A stretch of DNA of 7,809 nucleotides from Ktedonobacterales bacterium. Lineage in GTDB: Bacteria; Chloroflexota; Ktedonobacteria; Ktedonobacterales; JACDGC01. The notes under the pieces were generated by a model. It saw only the letters and a program-made list of their open reading frames with translations, was not told the DNA's origin and ran no database searches. Both the position numbers and the translations under genes were made by a program. This document shows positions 1 to 6,584 of this stretch, one piece after another. The stretch's first letter is position 1, and every line of letters begins with the position of its first letter. The stretch is taken from the NCBI GenBank assembly GCA_013815535.1, contig JACDGC010000153.1, positions 1-7,809 of the forward strand, read 5' to 3'.

Positions 1-185
1 GCGGTAAACTCATCGGTTTCATCCTCTCAGGCGGAGTGGTACCAAGTTTTCTTCCTGCCTTGAAGATATCACCTCATGTCCTGCCACCCTCGCCGCTTAG
101 TCGCTAGTTCGCCAACAGTATCGAGTCCGGGATAAGAGCGCCCTCTGATAGAATGCTTGGTAGCTACACCAACGACTCGGCAGCG
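1..185. other. Left-edge stretch with no supported gene
   Basis: No gene can be supported here. The strand carrying the next gene ends at a TAA whose last base is at 186, so this stretch is downstream of that gene. On the plus strand a short frame open from the edge runs to a stop near 105, but it has no recognisable sequence and could equally be noise. On the minus strand two ATG codons near the edge (around 10-25) have a GAGAGG in front of them. They could start a leftward gene, but too few codons remain to judge. I see no convincing stem followed by a T-run, so no terminator is called. Confidence 0.5.
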
Positions 186-794
186 TTATGGAGCAGGATA
201 TCCTGGATCACGGTAATCGGTAGGCCGTTGATTGGAAAAGCTCAAGCAACTAGCAACACTGGGGAGCGTCGAGTGCCAGCCTCCATTAGCGCCATGCTGT
301 TGATCGTAGTCGAGGAAATACGAAGTGCCGCCGGGGTTCCTATTCGTTCTGGTGGTAACGTAAACGAAACGGTCTACTGCTATGCCATTGCTGAGGCGAT
401 AAACCACCGAGTTAGTACAGAAAGTGCCAACATAGGTGTCGACTGGCGTGGGGGTATTCGTTGGCGTTGGGGTCGGCGTGTCTGTCGGTGGCGTATCGGT
501 TGGTGTTGGGGGAGGTTGTGTTGCACAATCCGAAATTGTCCCCAGGCTGATATCATAATCACCTGTCTGATAGTTCCATTGGTCATGCTGGTAGGTGTTG
601 TTCATCTCATCGTTAGCGACGAGGGTGTCACGGAAGTAGGAGGTTTCCTCATTGTCTGATGTCTGACTCGAATAGTAGGGTGTTGTATCGCAGATGGAAC
701 CGCCAGAATCTGACTGTGGGGCTTGCACCAAGGGGAGATCGAGGGTAGTGGAATCTTGTGGAGGGAGGGACTTGTCTTCTGGGGAGTTTGGCAT
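186..794 (-). CDS. C-terminal part of the frameshifted secreted protein, with Pro/Thr linker
   Basis: This is the downstream half of the same broken gene, in the -1 frame relative to the signal-peptide half. The ATG at 794 is probably not a real start. It overlaps the upstream half, has no good ribosome-binding site, and the frame is open upstream only back to a TGA at 818-816. The first 90 or so residues are acidic and polar with scattered Cys. They are followed by a 25-residue Pro/Thr-rich linker (DNA 444-518) and then a C-terminal segment of about 85 residues containing two Cys and many Tyr. Such linkers are common in extracellular proteins of Chloroflexota, where they space domains outside the cell. 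The C-terminal segment matches no family I can name. If this is a separate gene it has no export signal of its own, which argues for fusion to the upstream half. Confidence 0.5.
   Translation of the reverse strand: MPNSPEDKSLPPQDSTTLDLPLVQAPQSDSGGSICDTTPYYSSQTSDNEETSYFRDTLVANDEMNNTYQHDQWNYQTGDYDISLGTISDCATQPPPTPTDTPPTDTPTPTPTNTPTPVDTYVGTFCTNSVVYRLSNGIAVDRFVYVTTRTNRNPGGTSYFLDYDQQHGANGGWHSTLPSVASCLSFSNQRPTDYRDPGYPAP
444..518 (-). repeat. Pro/Thr-rich linker repeat
   Basis: Twenty-five codons of short-period sequence encode alternating Thr-Pro with a few Asp and Asn residues (QPPPTPTDTPP... on the minus strand). It is a low-complexity, probably extended linker between two parts of the secreted protein. 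The codon-level repetition (ACG/ACC CCA units) makes the stretch prone to slippage and length variation. Confidence 0.75.
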
Positions 795-1333
795 GCCGCT
801 TCGTACAGGACGAGCTCATTCCGTGCCACGCGCATCATGTAAGTAATGCCTTGCGTCCCACATCCTTGCGCGGTGGCACGAATATTATTCGAAAAATTAG
901 TCAGGGCGTTTTTCGTGTCGGCACATTCGGCTCCGAGAGTAAATCCCGAAATTGCTCCTGCACCAGCGATTGGATTGGCGAACGAGGTAAACAAGCCAAG
1001 CAAGCCAAAAATCGTTGCTCCCCAGCTAAAATGTGAGGCGCATAAATCCTTTTCATTGGCTCGGTTGGCGAAATTGGTTGCTGTCGCATTCGCCTGACAC
1101 GTATCTTGCTCAACATAGTAGATCCCCGGTGTGTCTCCTCCGGTGATACCGCCTTGAACAAATTTTTGAACGGTATAAAAATCGTTGCTCCCCGTACCAC
1201 ATCCCTCAGCAGCATGGGCCTGACGTGGGTGCAATAACGCGCCCGACGTGAATGCCGCCCCGGCTATCAAGAGGGCTGCGAGCAGCCCAGCGATGCCGAG
1301 CCGGACGAGACGATGAGCGAACCATGTGGACAC
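602..1333 (-). CDS. Secreted protein of unknown function, N-terminal part (frameshifted)
   Basis: This frame encodes the N-terminal part of an exported protein that I do not recognise. It starts with GTG at 1333, the only good start before an in-frame TGA inside the upstream palindrome; its ribosome-binding site is weak. Residues 1-41 form a clear signal peptide: basic n-region (H7, R8, R11), a hydrophobic core at about 12-34, and an AHA-A cleavage site near residue 41. The mature part has several Cys residues (45 onward) and a hydrophobic Gly/Ala-rich stretch at about residues 105-130 that could be a membrane segment. The frame continues to 602, but from about residue 180 it turns into low-quality sequence rich in Pro, Ser, His and Lys. 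The other minus frame there encodes a well-formed protein. The true product therefore probably switches frame near 781-818, giving about 382 residues. A cell-surface role is inferred only. Confidence 0.6.
   Translation of the reverse strand: MSTWFAHRLVRLGIAGLLAALLIAGAAFTSGALLHPRQAHAAEGCGTGSNDFYTVQKFVQGGITGGDTPGIYYVEQDTCQANATATNFANRANEKDLCASHFSWGATIFGLLGLFTSFANPIAGAGAISGFTLGAECADTKNALTNFSNNIRATAQGCGTQGITYMMRVARNELVLYEAACQTPQKTSPSLHKIPLPSISPWCKPHSQILAVPSAIQHPTIRVRHQTMRKPPTSVTPSSLTMR
781..784 (-). other. Probable frameshift point (C4 run on the coding strand)
   Basis: The two halves of the secreted-protein gene can be joined only between the TGA at 818-816 and the point where the upstream frame becomes poor, around 750. 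Within that window the coding strand has a run of four C residues (G4 on the plus strand). One extra C there would give a continuous product reading ...ACQTPPEDKS.... Either a real one-base deletion or a sequencing error would explain it. No canonical X XXY YYZ slippery heptamer is seen, so programmed -1 frameshifting is less likely. Confidence 0.45.
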
Positions 1334-1367
1334 CGATGAACGTATAGGTCGTACCTCTTTCGCTTGT

Positions 1368-1395
1368 TTGCACGGGAATGCTCATTCCCGTGCAA
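1368..1395. promoter_or_regulatory. 28-bp palindrome, candidate operator
   Basis: The two 13-base arms TTGCACGGGAATG and CATTCCCGTGCAA are perfect reverse complements separated by only two bases (CT at 1381-1382). The element lies in the divergent intergenic region, 35 bases upstream of the secreted-protein start and about 67 bases upstream of the TATAAT box of the STAND regulator gene. There is no T-run after either arm, so it is not a typical terminator. A dimeric DNA-binding protein site is the simplest reading. Which protein binds is unknown. Confidence 0.65.
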
Positions 1396-1414
1396 TGTTC
1401 CGGGACCAAACCAT

Positions 1415-1430
1415 TTGGAACCCCTTCCAA
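1415..1430. promoter_or_regulatory. TTGGAA-CCCC-TTCCAA inverted repeat, LacI-operator-like
   Basis: Six-base arms TTGGAA and TTCCAA flank a four-base centre. Arms and spacing match the operators found at 5531-5544 and 6593-6610, but the centre is CCCC and lacks the CG step that LacI-family hinge helices normally need. A second imperfect copy (GAAGCCCTTC at 1431-1440, followed by CA) directly abuts it, so CCCTTCCA recurs with 13-base periodicity. It sits about 30 bases upstream of the TATAAT box of the regulator gene, and could be a weak or diverged site for the local repressor or a site for another protein. Confidence 0.4.
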
Positions 1431-1461
1431 GAAGCCCTTCCATTACACTCGACTTTGCGCG

Positions 1462-1467
1462 TATAAT
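1462..1467 (+). promoter_or_regulatory. -10 box TATAAT of the STAND regulator gene
   Basis: A perfect TATAAT hexamer lies about 60 bases upstream of the chosen start codon. No good -35 hexamer is found 16-18 bases upstream (the best is TTCCAT-like, two of six matches), so transcription may depend on an activator or an alternative contact. The predicted transcript start near 1474 places the 11-bp repeats just downstream of it. Confidence 0.5.
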
Positions 1468-1477
1468 CTTGGCTACA

Positions 1478-1506
1478 GTGCCACAAAAGTGCCACAGATG
1501 TGCCAT
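1478..1506. repeat. Three GTGCCA direct repeats with 11-bp spacing
   Basis: GTGCCACA at 1478, GTGCCACA at 1489 and GTGCCATG at 1500 start exactly 11 bases apart, about one helical turn, so all three present the same DNA face. They lie between the TATAAT box and the ribosome-binding site of the regulator gene. Direct repeats at 11-bp spacing are the known binding pattern of OmpR/PhoB-type winged-helix and SARP activators. Here the position downstream of the -10 box would favour repression or autoregulation. The binding protein is unknown. Confidence 0.55.
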
Positions 1507-1516
1507 GGAGGCTTTC

Positions 1517-1522
1517 AGGAGG
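1517..1522 (+). promoter_or_regulatory. Ribosome-binding site AGGAGG that fixes the regulator start
   Basis: A full AGGAGG precedes two adjacent ATG codons, with a 3-base gap to 1526 and a 6-base gap to 1529. The longer gap is nearer the optimum, so 1529 is taken. The frame is open further upstream to a TTG at 1364 and an ATG at 1505, but these have no such site, and the 1364 start lies upstream of the TATAAT box. Confidence 0.75.
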
Positions 1523-1528
1523 TCGATG

Positions 1529-4090
1529 ATGACCACATTCCTGTCATTTGGTCGCTGGCTGAAACGAGAACGTCAGGCGCGCGGGTTCACCCAACAATTG
1601 CTCGCCAACGAAATGGGGTATGCGGTCTCGACCATTCGGAAGCTCGAACAAGGCGAACGTCGCCCAACACAACCGCTGGTGACGGCGCTCGCTGCCGCGC
1701 TGACCCTCACGCCCGATGAATTGCTCGGCCTCTTACATCTCGCGGAACTCGCCCCCCCAGCGGTGCCGCTGGCGATTCCGGCCGCCTTTCGCCCACCGTC
1801 CCTGCTCACACCCCTCATCGGACGCGACCATCTCCTCGCCAACCTGCTGCATCAATTGGCGCCGCCCACTGGCCGGTGGCTGACGCTCACTGGCCCACCG
1901 GGTGTCGGCAAAACCCATTTGGCCACCGCCCTGGCACACCGAATCGAGCGCGATCACCATCTCCCCGTCTTGTGGCTGTCGCTCGCCACCCTGACCACCA
2001 TCGATGATGTCTTGTTCGCCCTTGCCACGGCTCTCGCGTTACCAACGCGCCACCAGCTTTTGCCCGTTCTGATGGAAACCCTGTATGCCCGCGATCTCTA
2101 TCTTGTCCTCGATAACTGTGAACACCTGGTGCCCCAAGCGCATGTCCTCATGGATCTCTTGATCCACGCGCCTCGTCTGCATTTCCTCATCACGAGTCGG
2201 CGGGCATTTGCGGCGGTGGGGGAACAGTCTGTGGTCATCCCGCCCTTGGCGACGCTCCCCACTCAGCCAGCGACGTTGTCTGACGCCGCATTGTTGCTGG
2301 TGCAATGCCTGCGGATACCCTTGCCGCCGCCCCCTGAGCGCATCGCCGAGTATAACGACATCGCGACCACCAGCGAAGGTCTGCCGTTGGCGCTTGAACT
2401 GCTGGCGGCGCAACGTGCCGTGGGGACGCAGCCATGCATGCATGCGCGTGGCACGCCTTCTTTGCGCCAACCCTTGCCGCTCAGCCTGACGCGGTCTGGT
2501 CCGACGGTGGCGGCCATCCTTGACCGCAGCATGTCGTTGCTGCCAGATGCGACGCAAGTGCTCTGGTGGCACTGTGCCATCTTTCGCGGCCCCTTTGCTG
2601 CCCAGGCCTTGCAAGGTGTCGTGGACAGCGCCAACCAACACGATGTTGCCGAAGCGCTGGTGCGCTTGGTCGAGCATTCGCTCATCAAAGCAGTGGACCC
2701 CATCGATGATGTGCCCTGGTATACCCAACTGGAACTGGTCCGGTGGTATGCCCTCGCGCATCTAGAGAACCAAGGACTCCGCGCCAGCAGCGAGCAACGC
2801 CATGCGCGTTACCTCCTCACGGTCATCACCGCTTGCGACCAAGCATTGCAGGCGGGGGAATCGCAGCCAGCATTAGCGATCATGGCGGCCAACCAGGCCG
2901 ACCGCGAAGCCGCGACGGAATGGGCCTTCCAATCGCAGGATTGGCCCATGGCTCTGGCTTTGCTCAACGGGCAGTGGCGCTATTGGGATCAGCAAGGACT
3001 ATGGCGCACCGCCAAGCGCTGGCTGACGCGTTTTGTGGCGGCAGCCCCCAACCAGGCCGACCAGCGCGTCGCGCTCGATTTGCTCTTGAAATGTTGCGTG
3101 CGCCAGGGCGATCTTGCTGAGGCCGAACGGCTCGGCTTGACCCTCATCCAGCAGCTAACCGACCCCACGGATGGGGCACGGGTGGCGAAGCTATGGAATA
3201 ATTTGGGAGTCATTGCCAATCGGCTCGGCAACCTCGAAGAAGCGACGCGTCGCTATGAGCGAGCCCGCGCGCGCTATCAGTCCATGGACGATCACGCCCA
3301 CTTGTGCGATGTCATGGAAAATCAAGCAGTTCAGCTTTTGGAAAGGGGCTTGGTCACTCAAGCCCATCAGGCGCTCCTCACGCTGCAAGATGCGCGCGCG
3401 ATGGATGGCTCAGCGGAAGAACGCGCACGCATCCTGTTTTATCTGGGAAATATCGCGCTGCTCGAAGGGCATCCGCAGGCGGCCCAGCAGCACTTTACCG
3501 AATGTCTCGCCCAGATGGAGGCGCAGTCGCTCCCATACTGGGTCGCCTTGAACCAAGAGGGACTCGCGCGGGTGGCACTCTGGCAGGACGACCTGCTAGC
3601 GGCCCTGGCGTGGGTCGAAGGCAGTTTGGCGACCGTGACGCAACTCGGCGAACCCGTCTGGATGATGCAATGCCAATTGCTGTTGGGCGACATCGCCCTG
3701 CGGCAGGGAAAACCAGCCGAAGCCAGCCGCTGGGCCGCACAAGCCCTCCAGCGCACTGAAGAGCTACACCTTGTGTTAGGAACATTAGCCGCAGTGATCC
3801 TGCATGGCCGCATCGCACAGACCCAGCACCTCGTCACAGAAGCGCTGCAATGGTTCACCGATGGCACAACCCTTGCCCGGCAAGTTGGGGACAACATGGG
3901 CCTCATCCATGGGTTAGAAGGGCAGGCGTGGGGCGCGCTCCAATTGACTGAATTGGAACACGCCTCCAGACTGTGGCGCGAAGCCGCGACGCTGCGCGGC
4001 ATGACCGGGTTGGTTCCCACGCCTCATGAACAACGCCTTCACGATGTGATGCAGCAGGCGCTGCAAGAGCACCATGCTCGGCCGGGATGA
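1529..4090 (+). CDS. XRE-HTH / NB-ARC-like STAND ATPase / TPR transcriptional regulator
   Basis: The 853-residue product has the layout of a bacterial signal-sensing STAND regulator and acts in the cytoplasm on DNA. Residues about 7-60 form an XRE-type helix-turn-helix (GFTQQLLANEMGY...STIRKLEQGERRPT). A nucleotide-binding domain follows, with Walker A GPPGVGKT at 122-129, Walker B YLVLDN at 191-196, an LITSRR motif, and the GLPLA motif at 284-288 typical of NB-ARC proteins. A winged-helix-like region spans about 329-410. From about 480 to the end the protein is alpha-helical with recognisable TPR units (for example LGNLEEATRRYERA near 566). By family analogy, ATP binding plus a ligand or protein partner sensed through the TPRs switches the protein on. 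Targets are not known. The gene appears autonomous, with its own promoter and unusual upstream repeats, and converges on the GH32 gene. There is no kinase, protease or nuclease domain, so a defence role is not suggested. Confidence 0.85.
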   Translation: MTTFLSFGRWLKRERQARGFTQQLLANEMGYAVSTIRKLEQGERRPTQPLVTALAAALTLTPDELLGLLHLAELAPPAVPLAIPAAFRPPSLLTPLIGRDHLLANLLHQLAPPTGRWLTLTGPPGVGKTHLATALAHRIERDHHLPVLWLSLATLTTIDDVLFALATALALPTRHQLLPVLMETLYARDLYLVLDNCEHLVPQAHVLMDLLIHAPRLHFLITSRRAFAAVGEQSVVIPPLATLPTQPATLSDAALLLVQCLRIPLPPPPERIAEYNDIATTSEGLPLALELLAAQRAVGTQPCMHARGTPSLRQPLPLSLTRSGPTVAAILDRSMSLLPDATQVLWWHCAIFRGPFAAQALQGVVDSANQHDVAEALVRLVEHSLIKAVDPIDDVPWYTQLELVRWYALAHLENQGLRASSEQRHARYLLTVITACDQALQAGESQPALAIMAANQADREAATEWAFQSQDWPMALALLNGQWRYWDQQGLWRTAKRWLTRFVAAAPNQADQRVALDLLLKCCVRQGDLAEAERLGLTLIQQLTDPTDGARVAKLWNNLGVIANRLGNLEEATRRYERARARYQSMDDHAHLCDVMENQAVQLLERGLVTQAHQALLTLQDARAMDGSAEERARILFYLGNIALLEGHPQAAQQHFTECLAQMEAQSLPYWVALNQEGLARVALWQDDLLAALAWVEGSLATVTQLGEPVWMMQCQLLLGDIALRQGKPAEASRWAAQALQRTEELHLVLGTLAAVILHGRIAQTQHLVTEALQWFTDGTTLARQVGDNMGLIHGLEGQAWGALQLTELEHASRLWREAATLRGMTGLVPTPHEQRLHDVMQQALQEHHARPG

Positions 4091-4118
4091 TATGTGGCTA
4101 ATTCTATGGGCATCTTAC

Positions 4119-5426
4119 TCAGGTGGCGCTGACGGTTGTGCCCCACTGCAACGTAAGCAGCGCCTCCGATTCCGCATAGCTGCGAGCAGAAATCCATGCC
4201 TGATCGTTCGCGCAGACTTCGATCACGGAAGCATCTATGAAGAAGCGCAGATGCAGCGGCGTGCCCTCATTCAGGACGAGGGGCACCGAGCGGGGCGTTG
4301 CGTCACCAGTCAGGTGTAGCGCCAGCAGCGATTGGGCGCGATCATACGTGAGGCGCAGAGGGGCATCAGTGGCACCCAGGTGGGTCAGGGTCAGGTGCGT
4401 GACCGCCTGGGGCGGCAGGCGCAGCGCGACCTCGCATTGGCGACCGGGCAGCGTGATCGGCGTATTGGGTGGCGGCGTCACGGCCAGCAAGGGCAGCGCG
4501 GTGTCGTGCAGCAGCGCGACCTCTGGCGCGGGTGATTGGCGCAGCGTGCCATCCGGCGCGAGCGTCAGCACCCGTGGCAGCGAGAGCGCCCCCGACCAGC
4601 CCGCCGCCCGTTGCCGGGCTTCGGAGCGTTCCTCAGCCAGCCAGCCAAAGAGCAAGGTACGGTCGGTGGCATCGCGGAATATCTGCGGCGCGTAGAAGGT
4701 TTGGCCGCCGTCCAGCACTTGCCGCCGTTCGGGAATAAAGCGGCCATCGGCATAGGTGCCGACGAAGGCCACCACCTCGCGCCTGGGAATGATGCTGACG
4801 CACAGCACATATTTGTCACCCAACGGGAAAAAATTGGGGCATTCCCACATCGTGCCATCCACCGCGCCGCCGACGTAGAGCGGGTGCAGATATTCCCATG
4901 TGTGCAGGTCGCGCGAACGGTACAGCAGCACCGCGCCACCGACATCGCGCAGGCCCGACCCCAGCGCCAGCCGCCACTCATCCCCCGCGCGCCACACATA
5001 GGGGTCACGAAAACCCATCACGTCCAACCCCGGTGGCGGCGCAGGGATGACGGGGTTCTTCGCGCTCGGCTGCCAGGTCAGCAGATCTGCGCTGCCCGTT
5101 GCCAGGCAGGGGCGCTCAGTGCCCCACGCGCTGCCCGTGTAGAGGATGGTGGGCGTCCCCGCGTCATCGATGACCGTGCAGCCCGACCAACAGCCATCAG
5201 CGTCCGCCGTGCCTGGCTGGGGTGTCAGCACGATGGGTTGATGGTGCCACCGCACCAGATCGGTGCTGGTGGCGTGGCCCCAATGGATGTTGCCCCACCA
5301 CGCGCCATCTGGGTTATATTGATAGAAGAGGTGATAGATGCCCTGCCAGTGAATGAGGCCGTTTGGGTCATTCATCCAATTCGCCGGGGGTATGAAGTGG
5401 TAACGCGGACGTTGAAGATCGACCAT
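4119..5426 (-). CDS. Glycoside hydrolase family 32 beta-fructosidase (sucrose/fructan hydrolase)
   Basis: The 435-residue enzyme hydrolyses terminal beta-D-fructosyl bonds in sucrose, sucrose-6-phosphate or fructo-oligosaccharides. All three GH32 catalytic motifs are intact: WMNDPNG with nucleophile D20, FRDP with transition-state stabiliser D141, and WECPNFF with acid/base E195. The five-bladed beta-propeller fills about residues 1-300. A C-terminal beta-sandwich follows, with the usual LRFFIDASVIEVCAND strand near residue 390. There is no signal peptide, so it acts in the cytoplasm on imported sugar. The start is supported by an AGGAGG (5439-5434) seven bases upstream. The gene is divergent from the LacI repressor gene, and an operator lies in its leader at 5453-5466, so repressor control is likely. 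The exact substrate cannot be read from sequence. The adjacent non-PTS importer favours unphosphorylated sucrose or short fructans over sucrose-6-phosphate, and no fructokinase is seen in the window. Confidence 0.93.
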   Translation of the reverse strand: MVDLQRPRYHFIPPANWMNDPNGLIHWQGIYHLFYQYNPDGAWWGNIHWGHATSTDLVRWHHQPIVLTPQPGTADADGCWSGCTVIDDAGTPTILYTGSAWGTERPCLATGSADLLTWQPSAKNPVIPAPPPGLDVMGFRDPYVWRAGDEWRLALGSGLRDVGGAVLLYRSRDLHTWEYLHPLYVGGAVDGTMWECPNFFPLGDKYVLCVSIIPRREVVAFVGTYADGRFIPERRQVLDGGQTFYAPQIFRDATDRTLLFGWLAEERSEARQRAAGWSGALSLPRVLTLAPDGTLRQSPAPEVALLHDTALPLLAVTPPPNTPITLPGRQCEVALRLPPQAVTHLTLTHLGATDAPLRLTYDRAQSLLALHLTGDATPRSVPLVLNEGTPLHLRFFIDASVIEVCANDQAWISARSYAESEALLTLQWGTTVSAT

Positions 5427-5452
5427 GGCTGCGCCTCCTGAGCGGCAGTTCT

Positions 5453-5466
5453 ATGAAGCGCTTCCA
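5453..5466. promoter_or_regulatory. Operator O1 of the LacI-family repressor (hydrolase side)
   Basis: The sequence ATGAAGCGCTTCCA contains the perfect 10-bp palindrome GAAGCGCTTC (5455-5464) with a central CG, as LacI-family sites require. It differs from O3 at three outer or flanking positions. It lies between the hydrolase ribosome-binding site and a possible minus-strand -10 box, GATACT (5471-5466), which it abuts, so binding would block transcription start. The -35 region for that box is poor. Confidence 0.7.
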
Positions 5467-5495
5467 GTATCGCACGAAATTGATCGCCAAACCAC

Positions 5496-5524
5496 TTGAC
5501 AAAACGTGCGCTATCCGGTACACT
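5496..5524 (+). promoter_or_regulatory. Promoter of the LacI-family repressor gene
   Basis: A perfect TTGACA (5496-5501) and TACACT (5519-5524, four of six matches) are separated by exactly 17 bases. The predicted start of transcription is near 5531, the first base of operator O2, so this is a strong sigma-70-type promoter subject to direct repression. Confidence 0.75.
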
Positions 5525-5530
5525 AGCTTC

Positions 5531-5544
5531 TGGAATCGGTTCCA
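5531..5544. promoter_or_regulatory. Operator O2 of the LacI-family repressor (autoregulation)
   Basis: TGGAATCGGTTCCA has five-base arms TGGAA/TTCCA around a centre with CG. It covers about +1 to +14 of the repressor promoter, which is the expected place for autorepression. It shares the core TGGAA-nCGG-TTCCA with O3. Confidence 0.8.
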
Positions 5545-5569
5545 TATCGAAGAGGATAGGGAAACAGCG

Positions 5570-6574
5570 ATGGCAACAATCGCAGATATCGCCGCCAAAG
5601 CTGGCGTCGGCGTGGGGACCGTCTCGCGTGTCCTCAACAACAATCCCGCCGTCAGCGAAAAAACACGCAGCCGCGTGCTGGCGGTGATGCATGAACTGGA
5701 CTACCACCCCAGTCATCTCGCCCAGGGCCTGTCACGGGGGCGAACCTTCACCGTGGGGGTCATCGCGCCGTTCTTCACCCACCCCTCTGTGGTCGAGCGC
5801 TTGCGTGGCATCGTCGAAAGCTTGCGCGTCAGCCAATATGACCTTGTCCTCTTCAATGTCGATTCCCCGGCGCAGCGCGCGGAATATTTTCAGACGCTCA
5901 TGCGGCGCGACCGCGCGGATGGCTTCATCATCATCTCGTTGCCGATGCAAGATGACGAAGTGGCACGGTTTCGCCACGCTGCCATCCCCTTGGCGCTGAT
6001 CGATGTCGCCCACACCGACCTCCCCTATGTGATCATCGACAACATCGCGGGCGGACGCATGGCCGCGCAGCATCTGCTGGATCTCGGCCACCGCCGCATC
6101 GCCTTCGTCGGCGACCACCACCGCAATGCGTATGGCTTCACCGCCAGCCGTGATCGCTGTCAGGGCTTCTTAGACGCGCTGACGGCGGCGGGGGTCGCCA
6201 CACCCGCTACGTATCGCAAAGAAGGTCAGCACGACCGTCACATCGCCCATCGGCTGACGACGGAGTTGCTGGCGCTGCCTGAACGCCCCACCGCGATCTT
6301 CGCCGCCTCTGACACGCAGGCGTTGGGGGTCATCGAGGCCGCGCAAGCGGCGGGTCTCACCATCCCTGGCGATCTGTCGGTCATCGGCTTCGATGATATC
6401 GAGGTCGCCCCCTATGTCGGCCTCACCACCATTCGCCAGCCGCTCTATCAAAGCGGCGCACGCGGTGCCACGTTGCTGTTAGACGTGCTGAGCGATGCCA
6501 CACCGGATGTCCCCCACGAGGTCTTACCGCTGGAACTGGTTGTCCGGCGTACGACCTCCCCACTAGCGCACTGA
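5570..6574 (+). CDS. LacI-family transcriptional repressor of the sugar locus
   Basis: The 334-residue product is a typical full-length LacI/GalR repressor. Residues 3-24 form the helix-turn-helix (TIADIAAKAGVGVGTVSRVLNN). The hinge region follows (YHPSHLAQGL at 45-54), with the Leu-Ala pair that inserts into the central CG step of the operator. The rest is a periplasmic-binding-protein-like effector domain that starts with VGVIAPFF near residue 62 and includes GFDDIE near 273 and the usual TTIRQP segment. It would bind operators as a dimer in the cytoplasm and release them when the sugar effector is present. The ATG at 5570 is chosen because it begins exactly at the conserved family N-terminus and has AGGG eight bases upstream; the open frame extends further upstream through the promoter and operator and cannot be translated there. 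The effector is unknown. Sucrose, fructose or a fructan product is inferred from GH32. The three operators in the window are its likely targets. Confidence 0.92.
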   Translation: MATIADIAAKAGVGVGTVSRVLNNNPAVSEKTRSRVLAVMHELDYHPSHLAQGLSRGRTFTVGVIAPFFTHPSVVERLRGIVESLRVSQYDLVLFNVDSPAQRAEYFQTLMRRDRADGFIIISLPMQDDEVARFRHAAIPLALIDVAHTDLPYVIIDNIAGGRMAAQHLLDLGHRRIAFVGDHHRNAYGFTASRDRCQGFLDALTAAGVATPATYRKEGQHDRHIAHRLTTELLALPERPTAIFAASDTQALGVIEAAQAAGLTIPGDLSVIGFDDIEVAPYVGLTTIRQPLYQSGARGATLLLDVLSDATPDVPHEVLPLELVVRRTTSPLAH

Positions 6575-6584
6575 ATTCTTCTTT

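Noticed and set aside
135..146. AGAG-CGCC-CTCT mini-hairpin as a terminator of the leftward gene
   Set aside because: The stem has only four base pairs and is not followed by a T-run on the relevant strand.
153..659. Open frame of 168 codons on the plus strand
   Set aside because: It overlaps antisense the Pro/Thr linker gene. Its Trp/Arg/Gly-rich stretch is just the complement of the PTPT codons.
781..818. Programmed -1 ribosomal frameshift
   Set aside because: There is no canonical slippery heptamer in the zero frame and no obvious downstream stem, so a one-base indel is the simpler explanation.
1364..1528. Longer N-terminus for the STAND regulator (TTG at 1364 or ATG at 1505)
   Set aside because: The 1364 start lies upstream of the TATAAT box and within the palindrome region. 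The 1505 ATG has no ribosome-binding site, whereas a full AGGAGG precedes 1526/1529 and the HTH begins right after.
2039..2761. Open frame of 240 codons on the minus strand inside the STAND gene
   Set aside because: It is antisense to the conserved ATPase region, rich in Arg/Gln/His, and has no start signals or family resemblance.
4091..4118. Bidirectional terminator between the convergent STAND and GH32 genes
   Set aside because: I looked for a stem with flanking A/T runs in the 28-base gap and found none.
4536..5441. Open frame of 301 codons on the plus strand
   Set aside because: It is antisense to the GH32 gene, whose catalytic motifs are all intact. The predicted product is Arg/Ala/Pro-rich with no recognisable domain.
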